A DNA stretch of 64,000 bases from DASVTR01 sp036387475 (GCA_036387475.1 DASVTR010000007.1:16752-80751); one strand, 5' to 3'. Shown: positions 15,673-25,737, counted from the stretch's first letter. Translations and numbers: made by a program. The notes: generated by a model not told the origin, from the sequence alone.

Positions 15673-18600
15673 TTATTGTGGACGGTAACCCCTGGGAACG
15701 GGAACGTCGCTGGCAGGCGTGACAGCTATGTTCAGGTTCAGGGTCATAGTGGAATTATCCGTGCTCCTGATGATGAACCAATTGCCGTCCGACGGACGAT
15801 AAACCGCGATGTCGGCTTTACGGTCACCGTCGTAATCGCCCGGCACTGGAATGTCACTGCCGCCGCCCCAGTTGCGAATGATGCCGCCGTTGTTGGAGCT
15901 TTGGATGATGTACCAGTTGCCTTCCGATACACGGTAGACAGCAAGGTCAGCCTTGCCGTCGCCGTCGTAGTCAGCCGGAACAGCCACGTCGCCCGTGATG
16001 CCCCAGTTGCGAACGGTGCTCGTGCCCCTGGCAGTGCCAAGGGAGTACCAGTTGCCCTCGCCTGCACGGAAGACTGTGATGTCAGCCTTGCCGTCTCCGT
16101 CGAAATCAGCCGGAATTAACTGGTCGCCACTCGTACCCCAACCCTGAACTCTGGTTGCGTTGTTAGAGCTTTGCTTGATGTACCAGTTGTTCTCACCGGG
16201 ACGGAAGACTGCATAATCCGTCTTGGCGTCGCCGTCATAGTCTGCCTGCGCGGGGATGTCTCCGCTCTGGCCCCATCCTACAACGATGCCGCCGACGGCA
16301 GTGCCGCGTATGTACCAGTTGCCTTCCGCAGCACGCCAGACAGCAGGGTCTACCTTGCCGTCGCCATCATAATCGCCCGGCACGATGATGTCTGTGCCGA
16401 AGCCCCAATTGACGACGTTGAACGAGTTGTCAAGAGTGCTGGTGAAGTACCAGTTGCCGCTCGTCGGCTTGTAGACGCCGATGTCGGTCTTGAAATCACG
16501 GTCAATGTCAGAGATCGTCGGCGTGCAGCATTGCGAACCGTCGCGTAGGACGATTGTGTCAACGCGCCAGCCTTCGACGGTGACACCGTTGCCGTCGTCA
16601 GCGCCGAGACGCCAACGCAATCGAATGTTCTTGCCAGCAACAGATGCGGGCAGGTTAACAATCGTTGTGATGTAACCGCCCGACTGGTGTGTCCAAGCCT
16701 GACGGCCTCCGAGCGGATTGGTCGGGTCAGCAGCAAGGGCCGCAGTATAACCGTTTTGAGCAAAGCTGCCGCCGGCGGCGAGAATGTCCGCAAACGGCCC
16801 GCCGTCCACGCTGATCTCCAATACACCGCCATCAAACGTGCCTTCCATGTTGTACAGATGCCTGAAGGTCACCTGCGCCTTATGAGACGTGACGGGGAAT
16901 GAAGGCGATGTCAAAGAGCTATCGCCGTGAGTCGTCGGGTTCGGACTAAAGGCATGATTCGGCGCTGTATCGGAAGTGCCTGCCGTTGCCCTCGTTACCC
17001 AGGGAGTTCCGCCGCCGGTCGCCGCCGTCGTCCAGCCCGGAGGCAGGGCGGGTGCGGTGACGCCGTCGAAATTCTCGTATGAGATTGACCTTTGAACGCC
17101 GACCGTCAAGGTGAACGACACAGTACCGATGAAGTTGCCGTTGTCCGTCAGGTAGAGCGTTAAGGTGATTGTGCCGCCGCAGAGCAGAGTCGGGTCAGCG
17201 AGGAAGGTAAACTGCCTTGAGACCGGAGCGCCGTTCGGAGGCAGAGCGCCGTAGTTCTGCGAAGTGGACTGCGGAGTCAGGATAACGCCTCCGCCCGGCA
17301 GGATGGATGCCTGCACGTTGGAAGTGCCCGCCGCTCCTTCGTTCCTGAGCGGAACGTTGACCGTGACGGTCTCGCCCGGATCAATCGCGCCGTTTGGAAC
17401 ATTACAGTTTTCCGCCGCCAAGGTAGCTGCGCCGGAAGCGACGACCGCTACCTTCTGCGCGAGCACAAAGTTGGCGATTGATGTGCCGCCGTTGACGACG
17501 GCGACGCCCTGCGTGGTCGGTTGATAACCGGGCGCGGAAGCCGTCATCGTGTAAAGGCCCGGAGCCATCATCGCAAAGGAATAAGCTCCGTTGGCGTCAG
17601 TGACGCGGACGTAGCCGTCAGATGATTTGACGAGCGCGCCCTGAATCGGATTGCCGTTGCCATCTGTCACTGTGCCCTGAAGCGAACCGATGGGCGCGGC
17701 GGTTGTGCCCGGCAGCTTGAAGGCTCCGATGCGCGTCTGCCAGCAGGCAGAGCAGGTCGAAGCTTCCTCGGCGGCTGTGAAGTATTCCGTTGCGAACCAG
17801 AAGGTCGCATCGTCCGACGGGTCAATGTTCAGAGAGCTATAGTCGCCCCAGCGAGAGCCTGTGTTCTTCTGGATACCGCTGCCCTCGATGATTGACTGTT
17901 CGCCCTGCATGAGTCCGCCAGACGGGTCTGTGGTAAGGCGCGCGGCGTAGCGGATGCCCGGATAAACGGTCGAACTGGAGACGCTATAACCGACGGCGAT
18001 GTTGCCCTGATAGTCTTGCGCGGCGCTGCCCATCCAGCGATGAGTTGTATCGCCGAGGGCGCCCGCGTAGGTGGCCTGCTCAAAGACCGAATACGGGCCA
18101 GCGCCGCTCTTACGAAATTCGTAGTAGCGTATGCCCGCCCTGTGTCCAGTGCGCAAATTCGACGGAGTGGCGTTGACATCGACCGTGTGTGTGACCACCA
18201 GCGATTCGTGCGCGCCGAAGTTGCGATAAGCAAGGCGGTGCATGATACGGTCGGCGATGCCGTCCAATCTCTGCCCTGCCGTATTCGGCGTCGGCGTCGG
18301 CGTCGCCACAGGTGTCGGCTTCGTCTGAACCGGCTGGTCAATGTCGTCTCTGAACGTATCGGCAGCAGTTAAGCTCGACTCGTTTAAAGTCGGGTCAAAA
18401 GCTGCAACGGCGACGATGCCCTCCGGCCTGACCGTAAAGGTCGAATTCGCCGGGGTGGCAAAGTCCGCATGAAAATCGTAAAACTTCATGCCGTCCGGCC
18501 CAGTCCCGTGCTCGTCCGCCGTAAAGAAGGCAAACGGGCAGGGCGCGCCGGGCGGCGGCGGCGTCAGGCCGTCAATGTCCGCCGGGAGAAAATTCAAGCT

Positions 18601-19557
18601 GGCGGTCGGGTCAATCAACGGCACGTCGAAATAGATGTAGGTGGAGGCTGGCTCGCCCTTCAACATTTTGTCGCGGTCGAAAGCGAAAACGCCCGCGCCC
18701 GTCGCGTTGGAGGCAAACTGGCGTGTGGACATGTAGTAGCCGTCAGACCAGACGCCGAGCTTCGGATAGTCAGGGAACAAGCCCTTCGGCGTCACGAAGT
18801 CGTAAAGATAGTAAGCGCCGGTCGGGTCTGGAGTCTGCGAGATGGCGATTAATACGTGGCCGGGTGTTGTGACGTTTGGCCCAGGGGTGGGGAGACAGAA
18901 CTGGCTCAGATTCCAGCGGTCGGCCTGCGCGTCGTAGAGCGCGATGGGGTCGCCGTTGTTGAGCGTTCCGCAAGGAGCGCCGAGACCAGCGAAGAGAGTT
19001 GAGAGCCTTGCAACAGGAGTTAAAGGCGTGCCGGTCTTGCCGTAGACGCGAAACGTCGTGTTGGTCATCTCGACGACGTGGTTCGGGCCGACATCAATTA
19101 CCGTATCGGGGGGAAAGCTGAAGCTGCCAGCATTGAGAGCGGCTGTGTCGCGTGCGCTCAGTCCCTCGAAGTTAACGGAGGGCGTCGGCAGGACTGTCGG
19201 CGCATCCGGGAATCTGGTTTGGAGCGCGCCGTCTCTTGAGACCTCTGCACTCGAAACGGGCACGGCTGATTCTTCGTTCTTGACGGCAATGCCGCTCAAG
19301 GGGCCGGGCTGGCGTGTGCTCTTAATCGGAACGGGAAAGTCCCTGACTGCAATTGACTTGGCGAACTTGGCGGCCTGCACAACCATCGGCTTGCCGATGT
19401 CCGGGCTGGTCGCCTGCGCCTGTCGCTCCTGATAGGTCGCAGCGTGTTTCTGGATACCGTTAATGGTTCTCTTTAATCTTTTATCCGGGCCAGCAGCGAC
19501 TACTAACATTGGTAGTAGCATGGCTGCCGCTAAGAGCAGCACTAAATATCTCTTCAT
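15673..19557 (-). CDS. Large secreted FG-GAP/VCBS protein with carboxypeptidase-regulatory domain
   Basis: 1294 residues. AAGGAGAG upstream and a signal peptide (LVLLLAAAMLLPMLVVAAG) support the start. Residues ~130-610 are an uncharacterised domain seen in large Acidobacteria secreted proteins. A proline/threonine linker (TPVATPTPTPN) falls within it. A carboxypeptidase-regulatory-like domain lies at ~625-705 (LQGTVTDGNGNPIQGALV). Next comes a beta-sandwich (~715-830), then a choice-of-anchor J/MAM-like domain (~835-1020; ISYENFDGVTAPALPPGW). The C-terminal ~250 residues are six FG-GAP-like repeats with calcium motifs such as DYDGDGKVD and DFDGDGKAD. No sorting signal is seen. It probably acts at the cell surface in adhesion or substrate binding. 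It is followed by a perfect terminator. Confidence 0.88.
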   Translation of the reverse strand: MKRYLVLLLAAAMLLPMLVVAAGPDKRLKRTINGIQKHAATYQERQAQATSPDIGKPMVVQAAKFAKSIAVRDFPVPIKSTRQPGPLSGIAVKNEESAVPVSSAEVSRDGALQTRFPDAPTVLPTPSVNFEGLSARDTAALNAGSFSFPPDTVIDVGPNHVVEMTNTTFRVYGKTGTPLTPVARLSTLFAGLGAPCGTLNNGDPIALYDAQADRWNLSQFCLPTPGPNVTTPGHVLIAISQTPDPTGAYYLYDFVTPKGLFPDYPKLGVWSDGYYMSTRQFASNATGAGVFAFDRDKMLKGEPASTYIYFDVPLIDPTASLNFLPADIDGLTPPPPGAPCPFAFFTADEHGTGPDGMKFYDFHADFATPANSTFTVRPEGIVAVAAFDPTLNESSLTAADTFRDDIDQPVQTKPTPVATPTPTPNTAGQRLDGIADRIMHRLAYRNFGAHESLVVTHTVDVNATPSNLRTGHRAGIRYYEFRKSGAGPYSVFEQATYAGALGDTTHRWMGSAAQDYQGNIAVGYSVSSSTVYPGIRYAARLTTDPSGGLMQGEQSIIEGSGIQKNTGSRWGDYSSLNIDPSDDATFWFATEYFTAAEEASTCSACWQTRIGAFKLPGTTAAPIGSLQGTVTDGNGNPIQGALVKSSDGYVRVTDANGAYSFAMMAPGLYTMTASAPGYQPTTQGVAVVNGGTSIANFVLAQKVAVVASGAATLAAENCNVPNGAIDPGETVTVNVPLRNEGAAGTSNVQASILPGGGVILTPQSTSQNYGALPPNGAPVSRQFTFLADPTLLCGGTITLTLYLTDNGNFIGTVSFTLTVGVQRSISYENFDGVTAPALPPGWTTAATGGGTPWVTRATAGTSDTAPNHAFSPNPTTHGDSSLTSPSFPVTSHKAQVTFRHLYNMEGTFDGGVLEISVDGGPFADILAAGGSFAQNGYTAALAADPTNPLGGRQAWTHQSGGYITTIVNLPASVAGKNIRLRWRLGADDGNGVTVEGWRVDTIVLRDGSQCCTPTISDIDRDFKTDIGVYKPTSGNWYFTSTLDNSFNVVNWGFGTDIIVPGDYDGDGKVDPAVWRAAEGNWYIRGTAVGGIVVGWGQSGDIPAQADYDGDAKTDYAVFRPGENNWYIKQSSNNATRVQGWGTSGDQLIPADFDGDGKADITVFRAGEGNWYSLGTARGTSTVRNWGITGDVAVPADYDGDGKADLAVYRVSEGNWYIIQSSNNGGIIRNWGGGSDIPVPGDYDGDRKADIAVYRPSDGNWFIIRSTDNSTMTLNLNIAVTPASDVPVPRGYRPQ
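15700..16510 (-). repeat. Tandem DNA repeat encoding FG-GAP units
   Basis: About six copies of a ~140-bp unit encode the DxDGDGKxD-xxVxR-xxGNWY pattern. Units have diverged but keep the GDYDGDGKAD and GNWYI cores. Confidence 0.75.
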
Positions 19558-20057
19558 CTTTCGAATCTCTCCTTTGGGTATGCCGTGACAGCGTGAGCAA
19601 TAACAGGGGCGCGGGCGTCTTCAGTCGAAGACACACATGTAGACTGTGCCAACCCTTGTTCGTAAAGAGTCCGTGGCTACAATGAGACTGATTGCTTCAA
19701 CTGTACGGTGCGCGCCGGAAGATTATGAAGTCCAAACGTTTGGGAGTTTGATTTCTTAAAAACCTCTGGCGGCAAAGAAGAGAGTCGTCGCAAAGCAAGT
19801 GTAGCTGCGGGTTAACCACCTTGACCTTGACCTTAATGACTGTTAATTGGTTCTGAACTTTGATGGCAAGAGAAGAGTTGGCTGAAAGTACTAGCCAGAC
19901 CCGGCTCTATCGGAAGCTAACGGCATGAAGATAAACCTTCTTTCCTTCTCTTGTCAAATTGCTGACAATATAGTTGGCCCAGAAAAAGCGTGATGTATAG
20001 CGCCCCACAGCCGACATGGAATATGATGGCTTCACAAAAAAACAGCGGAAATAAGAG
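19558..20057. other. 500-bp divergent intergenic region
   Basis: It separates the FG-GAP gene (minus) from elaA (plus), so it should hold promoters for both. I see no certain consensus pair. A short tandem ACCTTGACCTTGACC lies near 19815-19835. No small ORF is supported. Confidence 0.5.
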
Positions 20058-20582
20058 ATGACAGAGCAAACAGATGCAACCTCTGCGATGACCGCGACAG
20101 ATCAATCAACCGCTCAGGCCGTAGTCTGGCAGTGGAGCGCCTTCGACAAGCTCTCGCTCGATGAGCTTTACACCATCCTGCGTGTCCGGCAGATGGTCTT
20201 TGTCGTCGAACAGGCTTGCCCTTACCTGGACGCTGATGGTTACGACGAACGCGCATGGCATCTGCTGGGCTGGGTAGAGCAACGCGGGACGAAAACTCTG
20301 GCGGCTTACGCACGAATATTCCCGCCCGGAATCAAATACGCGGAAGCATCCATCGGGCGCGTTGTCACGCATCCTTCGATGAGGCGCAAAGGTATGGGCG
20401 AAGCTTTGATGAGCGAGGCGCTGCGACGCATTGAGACGCTCGTGCCGGGCGCTGATGTACGCATCGGGGCGCAAGCTTACCTTGAAAGATTTTACGAGAA
20501 AGCGGGCTTTCGCCGCGTCTCCGAGCCTTACGACGAGGACGGCATCATTCACATAGAGATGCTCAGAGCAGCCACCGTCTGA
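20058..20582 (+). CDS. elaA: ElaA-type GNAT N-acetyltransferase
   Basis: 174 residues; the ATG is preceded by a purine-rich GGAAATAAGAG. The sequence matches ElaA closely: LYTILRVRQMVFVVEQACPYLDADGYD near the N-terminus, HLLGW, AYARIFPPG, the acetyl-CoA loop IGRVVTHPSMRRKGMGEALM, GAQAYLERFYEKAGF and EEDG-like DEDGIIHIEM at the C-terminus. It adds ~20 residues at the N-terminus relative to the E. coli protein, so an internal start (ATG at about residue 11) is possible. The biological substrate of ElaA is not established. Confidence 0.93.
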   Translation: MTEQTDATSAMTATDQSTAQAVVWQWSAFDKLSLDELYTILRVRQMVFVVEQACPYLDADGYDERAWHLLGWVEQRGTKTLAAYARIFPPGIKYAEASIGRVVTHPSMRRKGMGEALMSEALRRIETLVPGADVRIGAQAYLERFYEKAGFRRVSEPYDEDGIIHIEMLRAATV

Positions 20583-20700
20583 CTTTCCTAAGCGCAAAAT
20601 TCATGTTCCCTGCTGGCACAGTCAACGCATAGTTTAGTATCTTACCTGCTATTCATAGAACAATCTCGATTCAAGAGTTGAACCCGAAGGAGACACCCGT

Positions 20701-20871
20701 ATGCCGACATCAACCCCGCCCCCTTACTTTCCCCAAAGCTCTCTCTCGCCGCCAGACCCTAAGGGCTGGTTGAAAAAAAAGCTGGCGCTCGTCGGTTGTC
20801 TCTTGCTGCTGCTGATTCTGCTGGCCGGTTTCGTCGTCGGCCTTGTTTACCTGTTGAAATGGATATTTTGA
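20701..20871 (+). CDS. Small single-pass membrane protein (56 aa)
   Basis: The ATG at 20701 follows AAGGAGA with 7-8 nt spacing, an excellent ribosome site. The product has a proline/serine-rich N-terminus (MPTSTPPPYFPQSS), a basic stop (GWLKKKLA), then one strong transmembrane helix (about residues 29-51; VGCLLLLLILLAGFVVGLVYLL) and a short KWIF end. The topology resembles the short PPP-TM proteins common in Acidobacteria. Function unknown. It lies alone between elaA and the M16 pair. Confidence 0.7.
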   Translation: MPTSTPPPYFPQSSLSPPDPKGWLKKKLALVGCLLLLLILLAGFVVGLVYLLKWIF

Positions 20872-21061
20872 GTTGAAGGATGCAGGCTGAGAAAAGGTAA
20901 TCGGGGTCGAGACAATAGCTCCCGTCTAAGTTTTCTTTATCACGAACGCATCTCTCGTTCTGCGGCCCTTGCCGGTTTCAAACTCTCTCCGGCAATCGTG
21001 TATACTGCTCTTCGTCCCCAATCAATTTATATCTCTCAAAGTCGCAGGAGTATCTACTGAC

Positions 21062-22417
21062 ATGAAGCTACTGATAGTCGCCTCGCTCTTGCTCTGCGTG
21101 CCGCTGATGGCGGCGGCACAAAATGGGCAAGCACGCAAGCTATTTCCCTATAACTATTCGATTGACGATTTGCCGAACGGGCTGCGTTTGATTACCGTTC
21201 CGACCGACTATCCGAATCTGGTTGCGCTCTACATCGTCGTCCAGACCGGCTCGCGCAACGAGATCGAAGAAGGCAAGAGCGGCTACGCACACTTTTTCGA
21301 GCACCTGATGTTTCGCGGCAGCCAGAACTATACCTCAGACCAACGCGACGAGATTCTAAAACGTGCCGGGGCAGACTCGAACGCTTACACCTCCGACGAC
21401 CGGACGGTCTATCACGAAGTCTTCTCGAAGGAAGACCTCGACGAGATTATGAAACTCGAAGCCGACCGTTTCCAACGTTTGAAGTACACGCCGGAACAAT
21501 ATAAGACCGAAGCCGGTGCGGTGCGCGGCGAGTATGACAAGAACAGCGCCAACCCCATCTCGAAGCTTTACGAAGTCCTGCGCGCGACCGCTTTTAAGAA
21601 GCATACCTACGCGCACACCACCATGGGCTTCATCAAAGACATAGAGGATATGCCGAATCAGTACGACTATAGCTGGCAATTCTACAACCGCTACTATCGA
21701 CCGGAATACACGACCATCGTCATCGTCGGAGACGTGACGCGCGACAATGCTCTACAGATGACCAAGAAGTATTTCGGCAGTTGGGAGCGCGGCAATTACT
21801 TGCCGCAGATTCCCGCCGAGCCGCCGCAGGATGGCCCGCGCACCAATCACGTCGATTGGCCCACGCAGACCCTGCCTTACGTCGTCGTAGCCTATCGCGG
21901 CCCGGCGTTTTCCGACGAGAGCAAAGACAAGGCGGCGCTCGATTTGCTGGCCGCAGTCGCCTTCGGCGAAAATTCCGAACTCTACCAGAAGCTTGTCCTG
22001 AAAGAGCAGAAGGTTGATTTCCTGTCGCCGAATTTTGATGACCAGATTGACCCGGAACTCTTCGCCATCTTCTCGCGGGTTAAAGAGCAGAAGGATGTCG
22101 ATTACGTGCGCGAACAGATTGTGATGACCTTCAAGCGCTACACGCGCGATCAGATTCCGCAGGCAAAGCTTGACGCGACGCGCTCACGCCTGCGCTACAG
22201 CCTCGCGCTTCAGATGGATAGCTCAAGCGCGATAGCTGGCACGCTTGCTCCATACATCGCGCTGCGCCGCACGCCTGAGACGATGAACAAGCTCTTCGCG
22301 CTCTATGACCAGATTACGCCCGAAGACATACGCTCGGCAGCCGAGCGCTATTTCATCGAGCGCAACCGCACCATCGTCACGCTCTCTACGAAATCAAGCG
22401 ACGGAGGTGCAAAATAA
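21062..22417 (+). CDS. M16 zinc peptidase, catalytic subunit
   Basis: 451 residues from the ATG at 21062, where the signal peptide begins (MKLLIVASLLLCVPLMAAAQ); AGGAG lies about 12 nt upstream. The inverted zinc motif HFFEH (H77, E80, H81) and a downstream Glu in the EAGAVRGEY segment (third ligand, about residue 157) are intact, so this is the catalytic half of an M16B two-chain peptidase. The C-terminal M16_C domain is present (for example LYQKLVLKEQKVDFLSP). Its stop overlaps the start of the partner by one base (TAATG), which implies translational coupling. Such pairs degrade peptides in the periplasm. Confidence 0.93.
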   Translation: MKLLIVASLLLCVPLMAAAQNGQARKLFPYNYSIDDLPNGLRLITVPTDYPNLVALYIVVQTGSRNEIEEGKSGYAHFFEHLMFRGSQNYTSDQRDEILKRAGADSNAYTSDDRTVYHEVFSKEDLDEIMKLEADRFQRLKYTPEQYKTEAGAVRGEYDKNSANPISKLYEVLRATAFKKHTYAHTTMGFIKDIEDMPNQYDYSWQFYNRYYRPEYTTIVIVGDVTRDNALQMTKKYFGSWERGNYLPQIPAEPPQDGPRTNHVDWPTQTLPYVVVAYRGPAFSDESKDKAALDLLAAVAFGENSELYQKLVLKEQKVDFLSPNFDDQIDPELFAIFSRVKEQKDVDYVREQIVMTFKRYTRDQIPQAKLDATRSRLRYSLALQMDSSSAIAGTLAPYIALRRTPETMNKLFALYDQITPEDIRSAAERYFIERNRTIVTLSTKSSDGGAK

Positions 22418-24069
22418 TGTCGAGTGTTTCGGAAACAATGAAAAAGAGTCAGAGCCTTCGAGCGCGCCTGCGCCTAGTATCTTTCACGCTCGGATTGCTG
22501 CTCGCAATCGCCTTTGCTCCGGCCCACGCGCACGCGCAAAGTGCGCCCGACAAGCAGCCCGCGCAAATCAAGCCGCCGATGGTAGGCGGAAGCCAGACGA
22601 CTAAATCCGGGAGCAAGAAGAAGCCTTCAACTAAACCGATGTCAACCTCAATCGCCACGGTGATGATGCCGAACCAATCGCCGCTCGTTACCTTTCGCAT
22701 TCTGTTTATGACCGGCTCGGCCAATGACCCGGCTGGCAAAGAGGGCGTCGCCGCTTTGACCGCCGCGATGCTGGCAAAGGGCGGCACGCGCTCGCTCTCT
22801 TACGAACAGATAGTGGAAGCCATGTATCCGATGGCGACCTCTTTCAACTGGCAGACAGACAAGGAAATGACTGCCTTTTCCGGCACAACGCACATTGATA
22901 ACCTGGGCCGCTATTACCAGCTTATCAGTCAAATGTTGCTCAACCCAGGCTTTCGTGAAGAAGATTTCACGCGCTTGAAACAGGACGCCGTCAATTTCCT
23001 GAAAGTCTCTTTGCGCGGCAGCAACGATGAAGAGCTTGGCAAAGAAGCACTCTACAACACTCTCTACGCCAATCACCCTTACGGCCATCACAACATTGGC
23101 AACATTAGTGCGCTCGAAAAGCTAACCATCGCCGACGTGACCGATTTCTACCGCACGCATTACACGCAGGCCAATCTAGTGCTTGGGTTAGCGGGCGGCT
23201 ACGGAGAAGATTTCCCGAACAAAGTGCTGGCCGATTTTTCAAGACTGCCGAAGGGTAAGGCCAGCCGCACAAAGATTGCTGTCCCGACCGTTGCCGCAGG
23301 CATGAAAATCGGCATCATCAAACGCGATACACGCTCGACAGCCATCTCGCTCGGCTTTCCCATCAACGTAACGCGCGCAGACAAGGACTGGCCCGCGCTC
23401 GCCGTCGTCGCGTCCTACTTCGGCCAGCATCGCTCCAGCAACAGCTATCTTTACCAGCGCCTGCGCGAAGCGCGCGGACTCAACTACGGAGATTATTCCT
23501 ACATCGAGTATTTCCCGCGCGGGATGTTCCAGTTCCAACCCGACCCGAATCTGGGACGACAGCAGCAAATCTTTCAAATCTGGATTCGCCCGGTCGAGCC
23601 GCAGAACGGGCACTTCACGCTGCGCGCAGCGCTCTACGAATATGACAAGCTGGTGCGCGACGGGATGTCGAAGGAAACCTTCGAGGCGACGCGAGACTTT
23701 CTTTTGAAGAACGTCAACGTGCTGACGCAGACGCAGAACGCGCAACTCGGCTACGCGCTCGACAGCCGCTACTACAACATCCCGGATTTCAACCAGTACA
23801 TGCGCCAGCAGCTTTCTAAATTGACGCTCGCTGATGTCAACAACGCTATCCGTCGTCATCTCAAGAGCGACCGGATGCGCATAGTCATGGTGACGAAGGA
23901 TGCCGAAGGCTTGCGCGATGCGATTGTCGCCAATCGCCCGTCGCCCATCACCTACAACTCTCCGAAGCCGAAGGAGATTACAGACGAAGATAAAATCATC
24001 GAAGCCTACAAGATCAACGTCCGAGCCGAAGACATCGAAGTCATCCCGGTCGAACGCGTCTTTGAGTAA
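22417..24069 (+). CDS. M16 peptidase-like subunit lacking the zinc motif
   Basis: 550 residues. The start overlaps the stop of the catalytic subunit by one base. Signal peptide: LLLAIAFAPAHAHAQ (cleavage near residue 41). The M16 fold is clear (PLVTFRILFMTGSANDPAGKEG, then the M16_C-like LAGGYGEDFPNKVLADF and YGDYSYIEYFPRG). At the place of HXXEH it reads LTAAMLAKGG, so it cannot bind the zinc in the usual way and is expected to be the regulatory or substrate-binding partner. It is followed by a bidirectional hairpin. Confidence 0.92.
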   Translation: MSSVSETMKKSQSLRARLRLVSFTLGLLLAIAFAPAHAHAQSAPDKQPAQIKPPMVGGSQTTKSGSKKKPSTKPMSTSIATVMMPNQSPLVTFRILFMTGSANDPAGKEGVAALTAAMLAKGGTRSLSYEQIVEAMYPMATSFNWQTDKEMTAFSGTTHIDNLGRYYQLISQMLLNPGFREEDFTRLKQDAVNFLKVSLRGSNDEELGKEALYNTLYANHPYGHHNIGNISALEKLTIADVTDFYRTHYTQANLVLGLAGGYGEDFPNKVLADFSRLPKGKASRTKIAVPTVAAGMKIGIIKRDTRSTAISLGFPINVTRADKDWPALAVVASYFGQHRSSNSYLYQRLREARGLNYGDYSYIEYFPRGMFQFQPDPNLGRQQQIFQIWIRPVEPQNGHFTLRAALYEYDKLVRDGMSKETFEATRDFLLKNVNVLTQTQNAQLGYALDSRYYNIPDFNQYMRQQLSKLTLADVNNAIRRHLKSDRMRIVMVTKDAEGLRDAIVANRPSPITYNSPKPKEITDEDKIIEAYKINVRAEDIEVIPVERVFE

Positions 24070-24087
24070 AGGCAAGGGATGAAAGAC

Positions 24088-24133
24088 GAAAGGCATGAGT
24101 GAGGCGCTTAGGATAGCCTCGCTCGTGCCTTTC
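24088..24133. terminator. Bidirectional hairpin between convergent genes
   Basis: GAAAGGCATGAGTGAGGC (24088-24105) pairs with 24116-24133 with two wobble pairs. It lies 19 nt after the M16 stop and 15 nt after the stop of the opposing gene. Confidence 0.85.
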
Positions 24134-24147
24134 CCATTTGAGAATCT

Positions 24148-25569
24148 TTATCTGTCTACAATCGTTCCCATCTGCACGACTTCAAAGTCAGAACCTTTGA
24201 TTGCGCTCAGGGTGCTCAGTTCGTCATCATTCCAGCGCGAATCGGGCGCGCCGCTGACGTACCAGTTAGAGCCGTTGTCTGCCAGTATCATCCCGTATTT
24301 CTTCAGAGCCTTAAGGACGACCTGCATCGCGGGCGAAAATCTCGAAACGTCGAACGAAGCCTTGAGGCGCACGCGCATTCCCATCGGCGGCAGATTAGGA
24401 TTCGTGTTGTTGCTCGCAAAGTGGCGCGCAGGATAGACGTAAGCCCTGCGCGTGAACTGTGCTGTAAAACGCAGGGCGTGCGTAATCTCTTTCTGCTCGA
24501 AGACTTCATCGTAACGGACGAGGCCGGGGAAGATGGGCAAGCCCGCCGCGTCAGCCGAAGTCCAGCCAGCGGGGCGCAGCGCGTTGGAGTTCAAATCGTA
24601 GACCGCGCCGCTGTCAGCATTCCAACTAGCACCGTTGTTGACAGGAAAAGACCTGTGCAACTCGTAAAGTTTCCAGTTGTCGCGGTCAATGACGATGACG
24701 TGACGGTCGCCGTTCCCGCTTGGCCCACCTTCGATGGGAGCATTGGGCGGAACGGGATAAGGGCCGGGGTCGCTCTCATCGCCGTAGGCTGTGAAAGTGA
24801 TAGGCACTTTCGTTTGTGTGCCTGAGACGACCACGTAGGGGATGCCGTTTGGAGCGCCCGCCCAGACAGTCCCGAAGTCAGGATGAAGCCCAGTGTTAAG
24901 CCCCATACTTGAAATCAGATTATTGGAATTCGGGTCAACGGACAGCGCGGAGATGTCTTCGTTCCACGGATTGTCTACGGGGAAGACACGCTTGCCGTGC
25001 AGGCTCGCGCCCGCGCCCAAGTCCGGCACGGGTGTTATTACTACGTCGTCGGGCGGGCCGCCGCCGATGTGACCGATGCCTACGCGCACGCGATTACTCG
25101 CCGTCCCGCGCAGGCTAATACCGATGAGCACATCGCCGACATCGCCCCAATCGTCGCGCACTCTGACGATCACGGATGTCAGCCAATCGAAACCGGGCAC
25201 TTTGCCGACATACTCGACAATCAAAGAATGGCGCGTGCGCGTGGCGTCTTCGGCTTCGGCGCTGACGGCGGAAGCCGTTTCGCCGGGGAGCAAATCAAGA
25301 TTTCTGGCGAAGAGCATGATGCGCGTGCGTGTATCGACGCCGAACCGTACGGGCTGCGTCAATTGGAAAGGCTCGCGCGTCCATGACACGGATTCGACTG
25401 CGACGGCGCGCGTCGAGTTGGCTTCGCTGATTAGTTCGGGCGCAGCCGTCGCTGTTTGTTGCGCCGCACAAATGAAGAGGACGACGCCGAAGGCGGCACG
25501 AAAGAGTGTGACGAGAGAGAAAGAGTTGCGATGTCTGCGCACGAAGACGCACGCGTAGGCAATGCTCAT
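24148..25569 (-). CDS. Secreted protein of unknown function
   Basis: 473 residues. It starts with a long signal segment (FRAAFGVVLFICAAQQTATAAPELIS). The N-terminal ~170 residues form a beta-sandwich-like region (ESVSWTREPFQL, SVIVRVRDDWGDVGD). The rest has FPVDNPWNEDISALSVDPNS, HPDFGTVWAGAPNGIPYVVV, GDRHVIVIDRDNWKLYELHRSFP and PARHFASNNTNPNLPPMGMRVRLKASFD. This second part resembles a widespread uncharacterised secreted domain found in soil bacteria, which I know only as hypothetical. No catalytic motif can be stated. It is monocistronic. Confidence 0.8.
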   Translation of the reverse strand: MSIAYACVFVRRHRNSFSLVTLFRAAFGVVLFICAAQQTATAAPELISEANSTRAVAVESVSWTREPFQLTQPVRFGVDTRTRIMLFARNLDLLPGETASAVSAEAEDATRTRHSLIVEYVGKVPGFDWLTSVIVRVRDDWGDVGDVLIGISLRGTASNRVRVGIGHIGGGPPDDVVITPVPDLGAGASLHGKRVFPVDNPWNEDISALSVDPNSNNLISSMGLNTGLHPDFGTVWAGAPNGIPYVVVSGTQTKVPITFTAYGDESDPGPYPVPPNAPIEGGPSGNGDRHVIVIDRDNWKLYELHRSFPVNNGASWNADSGAVYDLNSNALRPAGWTSADAAGLPIFPGLVRYDEVFEQKEITHALRFTAQFTRRAYVYPARHFASNNTNPNLPPMGMRVRLKASFDVSRFSPAMQVVLKALKKYGMILADNGSNWYVSGAPDSRWNDDELSTLSAIKGSDFEVVQMGTIVDR

Positions 25570-25695
25570 AAACTTCGACTTACCGAAAGCTTCAAATTTT
25601 TTGGATGAGGGTCGGGCAAGAAGAATACTGACAGTTTTACTTTAATAGAGTTTACAAATAAGTCAAGCGATTTGTCTCATCATCAGCTAAGAGGT

Positions 25696-25737
25696 GAGCG
25701 CTGCAAACACGTCGCAGGTGATGTGTTTGCAGCGCTC
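25696..25737 (-). terminator. Hairpin after the SurA/DsbA fusion gene
   Basis: GAGCGCTGCAAACAC (25696-25710) and GTGTTTGCAGCGCTC (25723-25737) pair perfectly around a 12-nt loop. It lies about 60 nt past the stop of the minus-strand gene and probably ends the 14-kb copper-oxidase cluster. Confidence 0.85.

Noticed and set aside
21001..21006. TATACT as -10 box of the M16 operon
   Set aside because: No matching -35 at proper distance; the nearest candidate is TTTCAA with a 19-nt spacer.
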